Origin: Blastomyces gilchristii SLH14081
Taxonomy: Eukaryota > Ascomycota > Eurotiomycetes > Onygenales > Ajellomycetaceae
DNA: 64,000 bases
Direction: 5' to 3'
NCBI RefSeq assembly: GCF_000003855.2
Contig: NW_003101676.1
Span: forward strand, 1,176,720 to 1,240,719
Shown here: piece after piece, positions 23,561 through 34,633 of the stretch
Numbering within the stretch: the stretch's first letter is position 1
Layout: every line of letters begins with the position of its first letter
Translations under genes and position numbers: made by a program
The notes under the pieces: generated by a model
Database searches by the model: none
What the model was told of the DNA's origin: nothing
The model's input: the letters and a program-made list of their open reading frames with translations, nothing else

Positions 23561-26111
23561 CAGTAAAGAGTAGTCTCAGAGCAGCAGACTTGTATATAAA
23601 TCAGATCACAGAAGAAAAAGAAATTCAGAGTTGAATTTAACTGTTTATATCAGTTTAATTACAGAGACAACAGAGAATAAAGCATCTGAAACATTTATAA
23701 ACATATGAAATCAAGTCATCTCAATCTCTGAGAACACTCAGAGATCAGATGAGATTAGTTTTAATAAGCTATTCACTATAGTAGTCTGAGTGAGTGAAGA
23801 GAGACAGTATAATATGTGAGACAGAATCATAAGAGATAAAAGCTACTAAACCTAGTCACTGAATACTGTATTATATAGAGATTGTGTAAGAGTAGTGACT
23901 AGCAGATAAAGAAAAAGTGTAAGAAAAGAGAAGAAATAATGAATTAATTATTAATTATAAGAATCAGCTGTAAAAGACAAATATTATCATATATATCTTA
24001 TTTATTTTCATATATTATATATTTAATCTATTTTCAATGTCACATCATCTGAAAAATGTTAAAAATAAAGAAAATCTCAAAACTTAAGATCTGTAAGAAA
24101 TTCAAGAGCTGTAAGCTACTCTTATAATAATATCACATATATCTCTGATTTCTCTATCACTCTGTATACAACATTAATGTCATTTATTACAAGATTGACT
24201 GAAATACTAATATAGAAATGCATATACATGTATATAGAAAAATTGAAGAAGAGTATAAAACTCACAGAATTAGAAGTCAAGATAGAGAGAGTAAAGATAA
24301 AAGAAATGAAAGAAGAAGAGAGTATAGAACTGAATAAATGATAATAGAAGCTACTTAGAGCTGAACACTTATAACTCAGTATACATATAATCTTCTCTGC
24401 AGAAGAGAAAGAGAAAGTGATAGAAAAAGCTTAAGAGTAAGAGAGAGTAGTCTTAATAGTGTTATCATCTTCAATTAAAATAATCTCTGACACTGAAGTA
24501 ACTAAGAACTATTATTAGTATATCAAATTATAAAAGCAGAGATAACAATTACTGAATAAATATTCACTAGTCTTAGAATTATATATATAATTACAACATG
24601 TATAAGACTTCTCAGAAAGAGAGAGAGAGACACAGAAAAATGTAGAAAGTAGAATATAATATATGAATAGCTCATTCTCATAATAACATCTCAAATAAGA
24701 TGTACAAGTCTCATACTCATGAGTGTAAAAGAGTATGATATTTATATTTCTGTTTCTAAAAATATGAATATTCTTCATCTGCATCACAAAGTCAGATAAC
24801 AAATATCAGAGAATAGACTGATATAGATTAATTATTTCAAAGATATTCATTAGAGTAAATATATCTATAATATTGAATTTAATAGTTATAAAAAGTTTCT
24901 TAATATCTGTGAATATTATGACTTTATATATAATAAAACTTATAATGATTTTCTCTAAGAATAGAAAAATTAGTGTTAGAAAGAAAAGATGAAAAAACAA
25001 AAAACTTATAATTTTAATACTGTTGAGAAGAGAGGTGATTCTTTAGTATAAATGAATAATTATCTCATTATAAATACTTAAAATAAATAAAATAATCAGT
25101 ATTTATAACTGAGCTTTAGATAGTCATATCATATATAATCTTTATATAATAAATTGTTTTAGAGATTGCTAAGAAGAGCAGAAGTATACATACTGAGAAA
25201 TATAATTCACTAAGTTTATATAATATCTTCTTGAAATAGAGAGAGCTGATAATAAAAGTAGAGATAGTAGAAGCAGAGAGAGTAGAAGAAGCAGAAGTAA
25301 GAGTCATGAGAACAGAGATAGCAGAAGTAGAAGAACTGAAAACAGAGATAAGAGTAGAAAATTAAGAGAGAGTAGCAGAGAAAGAAACAGTAATAGAAGA
25401 GATAGAGAGAGATATAGAAGACTTAGTTATATATAATATAAGTAATTTCTTTATTATTATGTCTCTCAAGTTCTTAATCAATAATTCAATATTAAGATAT
25501 TTACTATTATCAGTAAATACAGATCTGTCAATATATGAAAATTCTATATAAATAAAAATAAATATATCAGCATCTATGTCTATGTAAAATTATGTTAGAA
25601 AACATGATCAGAAGCTCAGTAAGAAGAACAATAATCAAGAGTGTATAAGAAAATAAAGAAGATATATTATTCATGAAAGTATATTCTGATAATTATTAGA
25701 AGATAAATAAGTCTCAGCTATGTTTTACAATGTATCACACTTACTACTAATAAACTGTCTAATATAAGTATTACAATGACACTTGTTATGAAAACAGAGA
25801 ATCATTATCAGTAACATGTACAATGTAATAGATAAATGAATAGAAGATGTTGAATAGAAGAAGAGACAGAAATCTTGAAGAAGATAATGATGTTCAATAA
25901 TAATAATGATAAAGAAGATAATTGAAGAATGAGAAAAGTTAGTAAATAAGAAGTATAATATAGTGAAAGTTTCTTTATAAGAATGTATACAGAATACTAG
26001 CTGAATCAGAGATAGATTACATAATTATGAACACTAGTGACATGCTAATCTACATGAAGCTAGAGTGTATATTATAATTATATAAGTGTGATTAAATCTG
26101 ATGAGAGAGAA
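23561..26111 (+). other. long 3' region of gypsy family V, unassigned
   Basis: This is 2.5 kb between the end of pol and the right LTR. It is AT-rich with purine-rich blocks. In one frame, around 25270-25430, it reads as a Glu-rich, coiled-coil-like peptide (EIAEVEELKTEIRVEN and similar), and 24230-24450 is also acidic and helical in character. I recognise no family. It may be a decayed extra ORF of the element or an older insertion. Confidence 0.4.
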
Positions 26112-26278
26112 TGCAATTCAGAAGAATGTATAATCATTAAATAATAACACAGCTGCTTCTGAACTTGCTTATGAATGTAAAGAGGCCATAGCAGCCATCA
26201 ATTAATTTAGTATACAGTATATAAGAAGCTGGTGTACACCTGTAATCATACGCTGGCTCAAGCAACCTTTGAATCACA
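26112..26278 (+). repeat. right LTR of gypsy family V
   Basis: It is 167 bp, the same length as the left LTR, and starts TGCAATTCAGAAGAATG. Differences from the left copy are almost all C-to-T or G-to-A in its first half. The last 110 bases are nearly unchanged between the two LTRs. Confidence 0.88.
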
Positions 26279-26336
26279 TTATCTTAACATGGTCTTAACA
26301 TCTGTATTTCCTCCTGTATAATCAATACTTGATCAG

Positions 26337-27994
26337 TCAAAGCTCTGTATACATACAAGAATTGGGCAACCGCTCCACCACGAACTCGCTCGATTTTTCG
26401 AATAAGAACCCGCCGATAGATCCATCGAAAAGCCCTCGATCATACGAGCATTCTGACCCCATCGCCGACCGCATACCCTGTGTGGTGGTGGAGTTATCCA
26501 GCCAAACGTGAACCGGACGTTGTTCGAAGCTCCTGTGTGGGATTATCCCCCGTTCTCCCCTACCACACCACAACCCCGGGCCAGAGTGCCATACAAATTG
26601 TAAGGTGAAGTGACCTAGCCATATGCACCAATCTTCTCGATTTTGGAAGATCCCCGACCTGTAGTTGTGGAGATATCCGAGGAGCGACCTCCGCGAAAAC
26701 CCTGTCCATCTTTGATGTTCCAAAACACCAACGCCAAGTCTCACCCTCGTACCGCCCTTCCCAATCTGGCCCATCCCCGGCAGAAAAATACAAAAAGATA
26801 CCTCGGCGATAATATCAAGCACATAATCAACGGACTCTTCTGAAGTGCAACCTCCACGGTCCGCCGCCAGTGTATCTAGACTTCAACACCAAGTCTCACC
26901 CCTGTACTACCCCTCTCAATCTGGCCCATCCCCAGCTGAACGATACAAAAAGATACCTCGGCAACAGCATTCAATACATAACCAGTGGACAACGAGTCAA
27001 CAGCACACCAACAACTATAAAATCAGTATACCCCAAGGTCTGACTGAGCCTTTGATCCCTGCACAGTGAGATATATTAAATCTAGTTTTAATACCTCAAT
27101 ATTCAATAGATTCTGCAAGGGATTGAGAACAGCAACACTAGGTTTCTATTGAATTTGAGAATTAACTCTATATTGATATAATCATTGACAAAGTCTTCTA
27201 TTTTGAGATATAAATAACCAGTTCCTCTACATCTCGCTGGCAATATTTATATTATCATATAGAAACAGACTTATATTCTCTATAATATCAAGACTCTGAA
27301 GAGGGAAAGTCTTGATAGAGGGTATACAGTAGTGCATATCTTAGCAGTTTCTATCTCATTCTTCTGCAGCAGTTAATGCAAAAAAAAGATCTTAGAAATA
27401 GTTTTTTACTTCTCTTGAAAAAGTAAGGTGTTTTTCTCTGGGTTTTACACAATATTCTTACAAAGAATTAAAAACAGAGTTGTTTTCTATCATAATTTCA
27501 TATTCTTTTAAGTAAGAATTACTTTTTCAGTGGCTGAAGAGCTTTCATTAATACTTAATTCTTTTTTACACTCTTTATTAACTGATTTGAGTTGCACACT
27601 TGTTGTGTGAGAAGAATTGGATGATTTAGAATAAAATTGAATAGTTTTAATCAATTTCTCTGCAAAAAATTGATTTAATTTTTGTCAGTTTTTCTCTCAA
27701 AAACTGTCATATTATCTGATTTATTATCAATTGATATCATACTTTTTCTCACTGTATCCCAAGAAAGAGATTGTAAAGATTTTATTGATTTATCTTAAAA
27801 ATCAATTTTAGTTTATTAGATTCTCTTCAAAAATCTAACCTAGTTACTGAACTAGTGTGAAAAAAATCAGGTGTTTTATACACAAAAGTCTTTTATTCTT
27901 CTTTTGAAACAGTCTGACCAACTTTTCAATTGAAAACAGACTTAGAAATATCTCAATTGAAACAGTCTGACCAACTTTTCATTGAGTGAAAACA
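26337..27994 (+). other. LINE 5' region with GC-rich head and repeats
   Basis: The first 730 bases (26337-27070) have balanced G+C and are rich in CC, GG and CG, in sharp contrast to everything around them. They contain a pair of similar units of about 102 bp, 26734-26835 and 26889-26990, both beginning CCAAGTCTCACCC. From 27071 the sequence becomes AT-rich. A second repeat pair (GAAACAGTCTGACCAACTTT) lies at about 27905-27924 and 27958-27977, just before ORF1. I take this as the 5' UTR and internal promoter region. Short ORFs in it look non-coding. Confidence 0.6.
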
Positions 27995-29599
27995 ATGAGT
28001 TCAAAAATACACTCAGTTGATGTGGAAAAAGATGCTTTCTCAAATGCTATTCCTGAGATTGAAATTCTGAAGAGAAGAAAGAAAGAAGAAATAGAGAAAT
28101 AACAAGTTCTTGAAATACAGAAACTTGAAAAAGCAAGCAAGATTCTTGAAAAGCAGTGTCTGAGTGAGATGAATGAAGAAGTTCTGTTAATTCTTCATGC
28201 TCAGGCTAGACAACTACAGAAGATGATCAAGTTCAAACTTGGAATCTCAAACACAGTTCAAAAAACCTTGAAAATTCCTAGTACAATCACTGACTCTTTA
28301 TCTTGCTCTTCTTCTTTCTTTTTTCCTACTTCTTCTTCTTCTTTGAATCAGAAGAAAACATATGCTCAAGCAGCTGAATCTGCTATCTCTAAACCTGCTG
28401 TCTCAAAACCTGCTCAAAATCCTGAGAAAACTGAGAAGAATACTGCTCATGCCTCTATTCATAGAAAAGTGAAAAAGAAAATGCAAAAAGAGAAAAACTT
28501 TCAAATCTCCAGAAATAGAAGACTTATTCTCAAAGTCTCAAACCAGGACATTCTGCAAAGAAATAAGCTAAACTCAAATCTCATTTTCAGAATTAGAAAT
28601 GAAATTAATCAGCAGTTCTTTTCTCAGTTGATGACTGATATTGAAGTTCAAAAATCAGTTATAGCTTCAATTGAGTCATCATTCTTTGGAAACTCCATCA
28701 TTCTGACTACAATGCCTGAATTCAGTGCTGAATTCCTTATTCAGAATGAGAATCTCTGGAAGTCAGCAGTAGAATCTTTGTTAAACACAATAATTCTATC
28801 TGAAAGAGATGAAAAGTGAGACAAATTCATTCTTCATGATATTCCAGTTGAAATTTTTGACTGTGAAGAAGGAATGCTACTTCTCAAAAATGAATTGAAA
28901 GAATACAACTCCATTCAACTGAGAAAGAAGCCTGTATGACTAAATTCAATTGAGTTCAGACAAAGCAGGAGAAATGCCTCTGTTCTAGTATATATAAAAA
29001 CACTTGAACAGTCAAAGATCTCTGAAGTAAGAGTAGCAGGTTTGAAAATGAGAGTTCATGAATACAAAGACTCAAGAATGAATCTCAAAGCTCAAACACA
29101 GTGTTCAAACTGTCAAAGATATGAACACTTTGCAATCTCATGTTTTAGAGACTCAAAATGTGCATTCTGTGCCAGAGATCACAAAACTAGTGAGCATAAA
29201 TGTGAAACATGCTCAAAAAGAGGTGAAATTTGTCAACATACTCTACTTAAGTGCTCTAATTGCAAAGAAAAACATGTATCTAGCTCAAAAGAATGTATGT
29301 TTGCTTCTAGAACTCAAAAGAACTGAAGAAAAGATGAAGCTCAAAGCCAATCTAGAACTGAAGAGAAGAGTCAAGTCAGTAGACTTACAACTGCAAGCTT
29401 AAAAAGAAGAAACTCTCAACTATCTAAGTCTTCAAACTTCAATTCTCCAGCTAAATGTAAACAGAATTTGAATCCTCAAACTTCTGTTAAGATTAGAGAA
29501 TTGAGAAATGACTCTAGTGATAAACTAGATATAATGCAAGCAGTTGAGATTTCTACTTTTCAGAACAGTTATAATCTACTATCTGATGATAGTGATTAG
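27995..29599 (+). pseudogene. LINE ORF1 (gag-like, CCHC zinc knuckles), with stops
   Basis: A single frame runs 535 codons from ATG at 27995 to TAG at 29597. It is broken by one TAA (a likely former Gln codon near 28100) and TGA codons at 28817, near 28938 and at 29324. The centre holds a 216-codon open piece with Ser-rich and basic stretches (28169-28819). Near the C-terminus are Cys/His clusters: CSNCQRYEHFAISC at about 29101-29142, then CAFCARDHKTSEHKC and CSNCKEKHVSSSKEC. Such knuckles bind nucleic acid in the Tad1-type ORF1 protein, which packages the element RNA. The frame is kept throughout, so decay is by point mutation only. Confidence 0.8.
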
Positions 29600-29622
29600 A
29601 TTCTACTCTACTCTCTTTTAGT

Positions 29623-32600
29623 ATGAATATACAACAAAAACAACAAAAAAAGTTTAAAAACTCTTCAAAAATCACATTTATTCAAAATAATGTGAATAGA
29701 AACTCAAATTGTATTTATTCTTGTCTTCAAATTACATTTGAGTAAAAAGTTGATTTTATACTGCTTCAGAAGCCAAATTTTAATACTGAGTAAAAATATA
29801 TCATTTCTCATTCAAGCTACTACTGCTTTTTACCTCAAAAGTCTGAGATAAAGTCAAGAGTAGTGATCTATGAAAGAAAGAGATCAAGATATTAATTTAA
29901 TCTAAGATTTGATATCATGTCTGACCCTGATATTCTGGTGGGTGATATTATAGATAAAGAAAATGAGTTTGATACTATACAGCTCATAAATATCTATAAT
30001 GAAAAGTCATTGAAGAAAAATAATAATATCTGAATAATTGATAGAGAATTTCTGAACATAACTTCATTAAGAAACTCTATAATTGCAGGAGATTTCAATG
30101 CACATCATCTCTGATGAAATTCAGAATGCAAGAAAGCAGTGAGAGCTGATAATCTAGTTGAATGAATCTTTGAGTATTCAATAGATTTGATTAATAAGTC
30201 TGATCAACAAACATTCTTTAGAAAAGATATGAAACAGAAATCTATTATAGATCTAACATTCATGTCACAAAATCTAATGAAAAGAAGACTTGTAAACTGG
30301 TTTATTGATTCAAATGAGACATCAGGATCAGATCATGAGATTATTCAATTTGATATTGAACTGAGTGAAAAACAAATGAGTGAAAATCCTCTTCTCTCTA
30401 ATCAGTATAACTTTGAAAAAGCTGATTGAAAAGTAGTTGAAGAAAGCATAAAACTGTTAAAATCTGAAAGACAGAATGAGCTATATTGAAATTCTGAACA
30501 AGATATCTCAAATGAAACACTTGAGAATAGAGTGAAGCTTATTACATCTATTATTCTAACAAGTGTTAGAGATAATATTTCAAAAAGAAAATCTTCTGAG
30601 TATTCAAAACCTTGATGAAATGAGAATATCTCATCTAAAAGGAAAGAATTAGCTACTGCTAGAAGAGATTGAAAGAATGATGTAATATCTGATAAAGAGT
30701 TCAAAGCTGTCAGGAATGAATATTTTTCAGATATTAAAAGAGCTAAAACAGACTACTGAAATAAATTTCTTGAAGAAGCACAAGAGAAGAAAGTTTTTAA
30801 AGCTTTTAACTATACTAAAACAAGAAGTGTAGTAAAACTTCCAGCCTTAGAATATGAGTTTCAGAATGAATTATATACAGCAAACTCTTTTGAGAAAAAA
30901 TGTCAAGCTTTTATGAGAATTCTCTTTCAGAACTCACCAGATTCAGATTCAGATTCAGAGGAAGAGAATATATCACTTCTCAACTACATTGATGAAAATG
31001 ACTGAGAATGACCTGATCTTACACAAGATGAATTAGAGTCAGCTATCTTCTCAAGTTCTGTTAAAACTGCTGCAGATCCTGATTCAATTAATCACTTAAT
31101 TATTCAAAATACATATTCCTACTTAAAGAATGAATATTTTGAGCTCTTTTTCAATCTCTTGAAAAATGAATATCATTCTGAATGCTGAAGAGAAGTCACT
31201 GAAGTGATTCTTGCAAAACCTAATAGAAAAACTTTAATTTCTAAGTCATATAGAGTAATATCTCTTTTGAACTGTCTAGAAAAGGTTTTAGAAAAGATAA
31301 TAGCTACTTAACTATCTTTTATAAGCTCTATAGATGATTCTCTTTTATTCAGTGAACAAATGAGAGATAGAAAACAGTGTTCTGCAATTGACACTGTTCT
31401 CTCAGTTGTTCATGATATTTAAATAGCAAAGTATAAGAGTCTGATCTCAACTGCAGTTTTTATTGATATAAAAGAAACATTTAATTATGTTTCAAAGTCA
31501 AAGTTAATTCAGACATTGAAGATATTAAAACTGTCACTTTCTCTAATAAAATGAGTTAACTGTTTTATATCTAAAAGAATTATACAACTCTTCTTTGATG
31601 AAATGAAACAAGATAAGACTGAGATAAAAATAGAAGTATCACAGAAATCTTCAATCTCACTCATTTTATTTGCAATATACACTGTATATCTATTCAAAAA
31701 TAGAAATATGAGAATAGTGTAATCTTTAAGTTATATGAATGATATTGATCTAGTCTACAGCTTAAAAACTATCAAAGAGAATTTGAAAGTAATTGAAGAA
31801 GCTGCAAAGAAAATCTTTGTTAGAGCAGATATCAATCAAATTCAATTTAATATGAATAAAACTGAGTTAATTCATTTCTTTTCTAGATTCAATGAGAAAG
31901 AACTATCTCTAACTCTTTTGAATAGAGAGATTAAACTCAGTGTAAATATTAAATAATTAGAAGTATAATTAAACTCTAAGTTGAATTTTAAATATCACAT
32001 TCAACAAAGAACTGTCAAGGCAGAAAGACTATTGAACAACATAATCAGACTATCAAATACAGAGAGAAGTCTATTCTTCCAGGCTATGAGACAGTTATAT
32101 ATAGTCTGTATTACATCAGTAGCTGATTATAAAGTTTAAGTTTGATGAAATAATCAAGAGAATTTCACTGAACTCTTTCAAAGTCTGTAAAACAGAGCCT
32201 TGAGAAGAATTCTGAAAGCATTCAAATCATCTTCTATTAAAGCAATGAAAATTAAAGCTTCAATTCCTTCTTCTGCTATTAGATTTAAAAAGACCTGTAT
32301 AAACTATGCTCTGAGAGTTATAAAGATGAGCTCAAATCATATAATCAGAGAAAGAGTCTCTTCTTCATTTTCATCAATTAACTCTGGAAATGAACTGGAT
32401 TGAAATAGATTTCTTGATTGAAATGAAAATAATTCTTCAAAGAAAATGTCTTCTCAACTGTACAGACTATGCTCTCTGATTAAAAATCAATTTTTCTCTT
32501 TAAATGTTGAAAAAGTTGATCATGAGAAGCTATCTCTCTGAAGAGAAAAGCTTGAATCTCTTATAGACTTATAAATAAGTGAACTATTAAAAGAGAAAGA

Positions 32601-33585
32601 ATATGAACAGCATTTGAAGAGAATTTCTACAATCAATATAAAAGACTCTATTCTGATTTATTCAGATGACTCAAAAAATGAGAACTTGAATAGATTAGGC
32701 GCAGGCATTGCTTATACTGAAGATAATATTAATTTTATCTCAGATTTCTGAAATCTAGGCTCTGAATGTGAAGTCTTTGATGCTGAACTATTTATAATAG
32801 TGAAAGCTTTCAAACTCATTGAAATAAAATCTCATAAAAGAGGAAATTGTTTGAAAGAGATATGAATATTCTCTAATAGTCAAGCTGCTTTAAAAAGACT
32901 TAGAAATAGTCAGATTTATAATGATTAAATGAATCTTGAACTGATCTTAAACTCTGTTTTGAAAATTCAAAAGAGAAGAATATCAAAGCTGATAATTCAT
33001 CTGCACTGAGTTCCTGCTCATATGAATATTCATGACAATGAATTGACTGATTCAGCTGTAAAAAAGAGTGCAGAATTAAGCAGATCTATTTAAAAAATTA
33101 TATCCTGATCTTTTATAAGAAGAAAAATAAAAGAATCTTGTTTAGACAAGTGAAATGAAAGCTGGTAAAAACAAAAGAAGAGTATATATTATTCAAGATT
33201 TGAAACAAAACCCAAGTAGAAATCTTGTTTAATTAAATGTAAAAAGAAAATATTCTCATCTATAATACAGCTGAAACTAGAACATGGCTATTTCAAATCT
33301 TATATACAAAGATTTGATGATAGATTTGACTCAATAGAATGCTCATTCTACAATACAAATGAGAATTCTGAGTATATTGTAATACACTGTACATTATATA
33401 ATAGTCTCAGAGTCAGATTGAAAGAGAAGTATGATCTAAATCAATTAAATATAAGATTCTTATTCTCAACTGAGACAGGAATTAAATACTTAATAGACTT
33501 TCTATCAGAAACTCAAGCAGCTATAAGAAAATGGCTAAATTCAGAATTATCTGAATATGAAGAGAAGAAAATCAATCAGATATAG
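29623..33585 (+). pseudogene. LINE ORF2 (endonuclease, reverse transcriptase, RNase H), with stops
   Basis: One frame of 1321 codons runs from ATG at 29623 to TAG at 33583 without a frameshift that I can detect. It encodes an endonuclease/exonuclease/phosphatase-type domain (AGDFNAHH near 30085, GSDHEIIQF near 30326) and a reverse transcriptase at about 31230-31830. The catalytic YxDD reads YMND near 31734, the first Asp being changed to Asn. RNase H lies at about 32640-33090 (IYSDDS, DAELF, and FSNSQAA where Asp is expected). Several in-frame stops exist, mostly TGA where Trp is expected (for example two in a row after the GDFNAHH motif). The copy is dead but unusually legible. Its enzyme would prime on nicked target DNA from the AAT-type tail. 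Confidence 0.85.
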
Positions 33586-33977
33586 TCTGTTAAAACAGCT
33601 ATACACTCTCTTTTAATAATTTGTTTTGTTATAGTCTCTCTTTACTTTATCTTTTTCTTTATCTTTTTCTTTCAATTTCTTTCTATCTATCTGTTTAATG
33701 TGTCTATCTTTGAGACTGTGTTCTTTTTCTCTTTTCTTTTGTCATGATATTGTCAAATAGTTTCAAAGTATCAAAAGATGTTAAAACACTGCAATTTGTA
33801 AACAGTTTTTGTATTCTGGGCTGGAATTTTCTGATTTTGCATATCTGAAATTGATGAATGTATAATAGTTAACTTTACAGACATAGAAAAAACCCTGAGA
33901 ACTAAAGTTCTCAGGTAGATGTCATAGTCTCTGACTGCATACATCTATAATTGAAGAATAATAATAATAATAATAAT
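33586..33977 (+). other. LINE 3' UTR and (AAT)n tail
   Basis: This is a pyrimidine-rich stretch (CTTTATCTTTTTC repeated near 33640-33680) followed by ATAATTGAAGAATAATAAT and a run of AAT units up to the target duplication. The SINE ends in almost the same way (ATAATGAAAGAATAATAAT). Confidence 0.75.
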
Positions 33978-34049
33978 AATACTTGATCAGTATTTAACAT
34001 AATGCAAGGACTCATTATAAGCTCCGCTTGTATATAAGTATAATGAAAG

Positions 34050-34080
<31 letters not shown>

Positions 34081-34082
34081 GT

Positions 34083-34291
34083 GAAAAACATTAGAGAACA
34101 TAAAAAGAGAAAGTGCAGAAATCAGTAATCAGAGTGAATATTTATATATGTAAAAGATAAAGCTTCAGAGTAGAAGAATAGAAACTCTGTGAGTTTCTCA
34201 GCTGATAACAGTGACCGAGAATCGGAGCTTTCAGCAGGAATCTATGAAGTGTAATGAAATAGTCTTATATAATCAAGCACAGCTCATCACA
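34083..34291 (-). repeat. inverted family II LTR, 5' part
   Basis: The reverse complement starts TGTGATGAGCTGTGCTTGAT and follows the family II LTR to the point where SINE copy 3 cuts it. It is a divergent family member. It marks the right-hand end of the nested block. Confidence 0.8.
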
Positions 34292-34633
34292 ATTTTCATC
34301 TCTTTCTTTATTTTTATTTTTAGTTTTATCTTTATTACTGTATGCAATCTTCTATTTAATAAAATAATTTAAATTAACTGTAAAAACTGTATAAATCTGT
34401 AGCTGTGGTTATAAAGAAGAAAATAAAAGATTTATAGAATTAATATAAATTATAAATAATGAACTAAATCTTTATAGAGATAGATTATATTACATTTCTA
34501 CAAAGAGTGTTTTATTGTATTGCAGCAGCAGCAATTGCAGCAATTGAAGCTGTAATTGCCTGCTTAATGAGTGCTGAGTCCTGGTGACTATCTATACAGG
34601 CCATTGCGGCTTTCTACACAGGCTGTTGCAGCT
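34292..34633. other. AT-to-GC transition zone with short repeats
   Basis: AT-rich sequence without a recognisable gene continues to about 34520, and GC content then rises. Repeats of the type TATACAGGCCATTGCGGCTT occur at 34593-34633 and again at about 35031-35051, on both sides of the TRIM. They may be part of the element's target or of an older repeat. Confidence 0.5.

Larger units (their letters stand above)
17473..26278 (+). mobile_element. Ty3/gypsy LTR retrotransposon, family V
   Basis: This is a plus-strand element of 8.8 kb including a MITE. The LTRs are 167 bp each (17473-17639 and 26112-26278). The left one starts TGTGGTTCGGAAG and the right one starts TGCAATTCAGAAG; both end GAATCACA. 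A purine tract (GATGAGAGAGAA) directly precedes the right LTR. The flanking duplication is TTAT (17469-17472 and 26279-26282), or GTTAT/ATTAT if the LTR ends one base earlier. It is inserted in SINE copy 3. The left LTR keeps CG-containing sequence, whereas the right one is transition-mutated. Confidence 0.88.
26337..33977 (+). mobile_element. full-length Tad1-like LINE (non-LTR retrotransposon)
   Basis: This is a complete insertion of 7641 bp in SINE copy 3, flanked by a perfect 13-bp duplication, AATACTTGATCAG (26324-26336 and 33978-33990). It ends in an (AAT)n tail (from about 33952). It has a GC-rich 5' region, ORF1 with CCHC knuckles, and ORF2 with AP-like endonuclease, reverse transcriptase and RNase H. 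That order is typical of the fungal Tad1 clade. Neither ORF carries a frameshift as far as I can follow. Decay is limited to point stops, mainly TGA, plus active-site changes. Confidence 0.9.
17234..34073 (+). mobile_element. tRNA-derived SINE, copy 3, split in three by two insertions
   Basis: The SINE pieces are 17234-17472 (tRNA-like head and body), 26283-26336 (middle) and 33991-34073 (3' end with (AAT)n tail). They add up to 376 bp, the length of intact copy 2, and join in the right order without gap. The interruptions are gypsy family V (target duplication TTAT) and the LINE (target duplication AATACTTGATCAG). The SINE itself has the target duplication AATAAAAGT in an inverted family II LTR. 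The head has weakened promoter boxes (TGGCTGAATAA, GAGTTCAAAACCC). Confidence 0.92.

Noticed and set aside
24515..25307. Three minus-strand ORFs (95, 64 and 63 codons) rich in Phe, Ile and Leu.
   Set aside because: Their composition is what the complement of purine-rich, A-rich decayed coding DNA gives. No real membrane-protein pattern or family match.
26337..26822. A 161-codon minus-strand ORF in the GC-rich patch, possibly a host gene.
   Set aside because: It overlaps several competing ORFs, shows no domain, and lies inside the LINE insertion as defined by the 13-bp duplication. I treat it as the LINE 5' region.
1..34291. Classical Neurospora-type RIP (CpA to TpA).
   Set aside because: CA and TG stay frequent while CC, GG and CG are nearly gone, and Trp codons become TGA more than TAG. 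A related process with another context is more likely.
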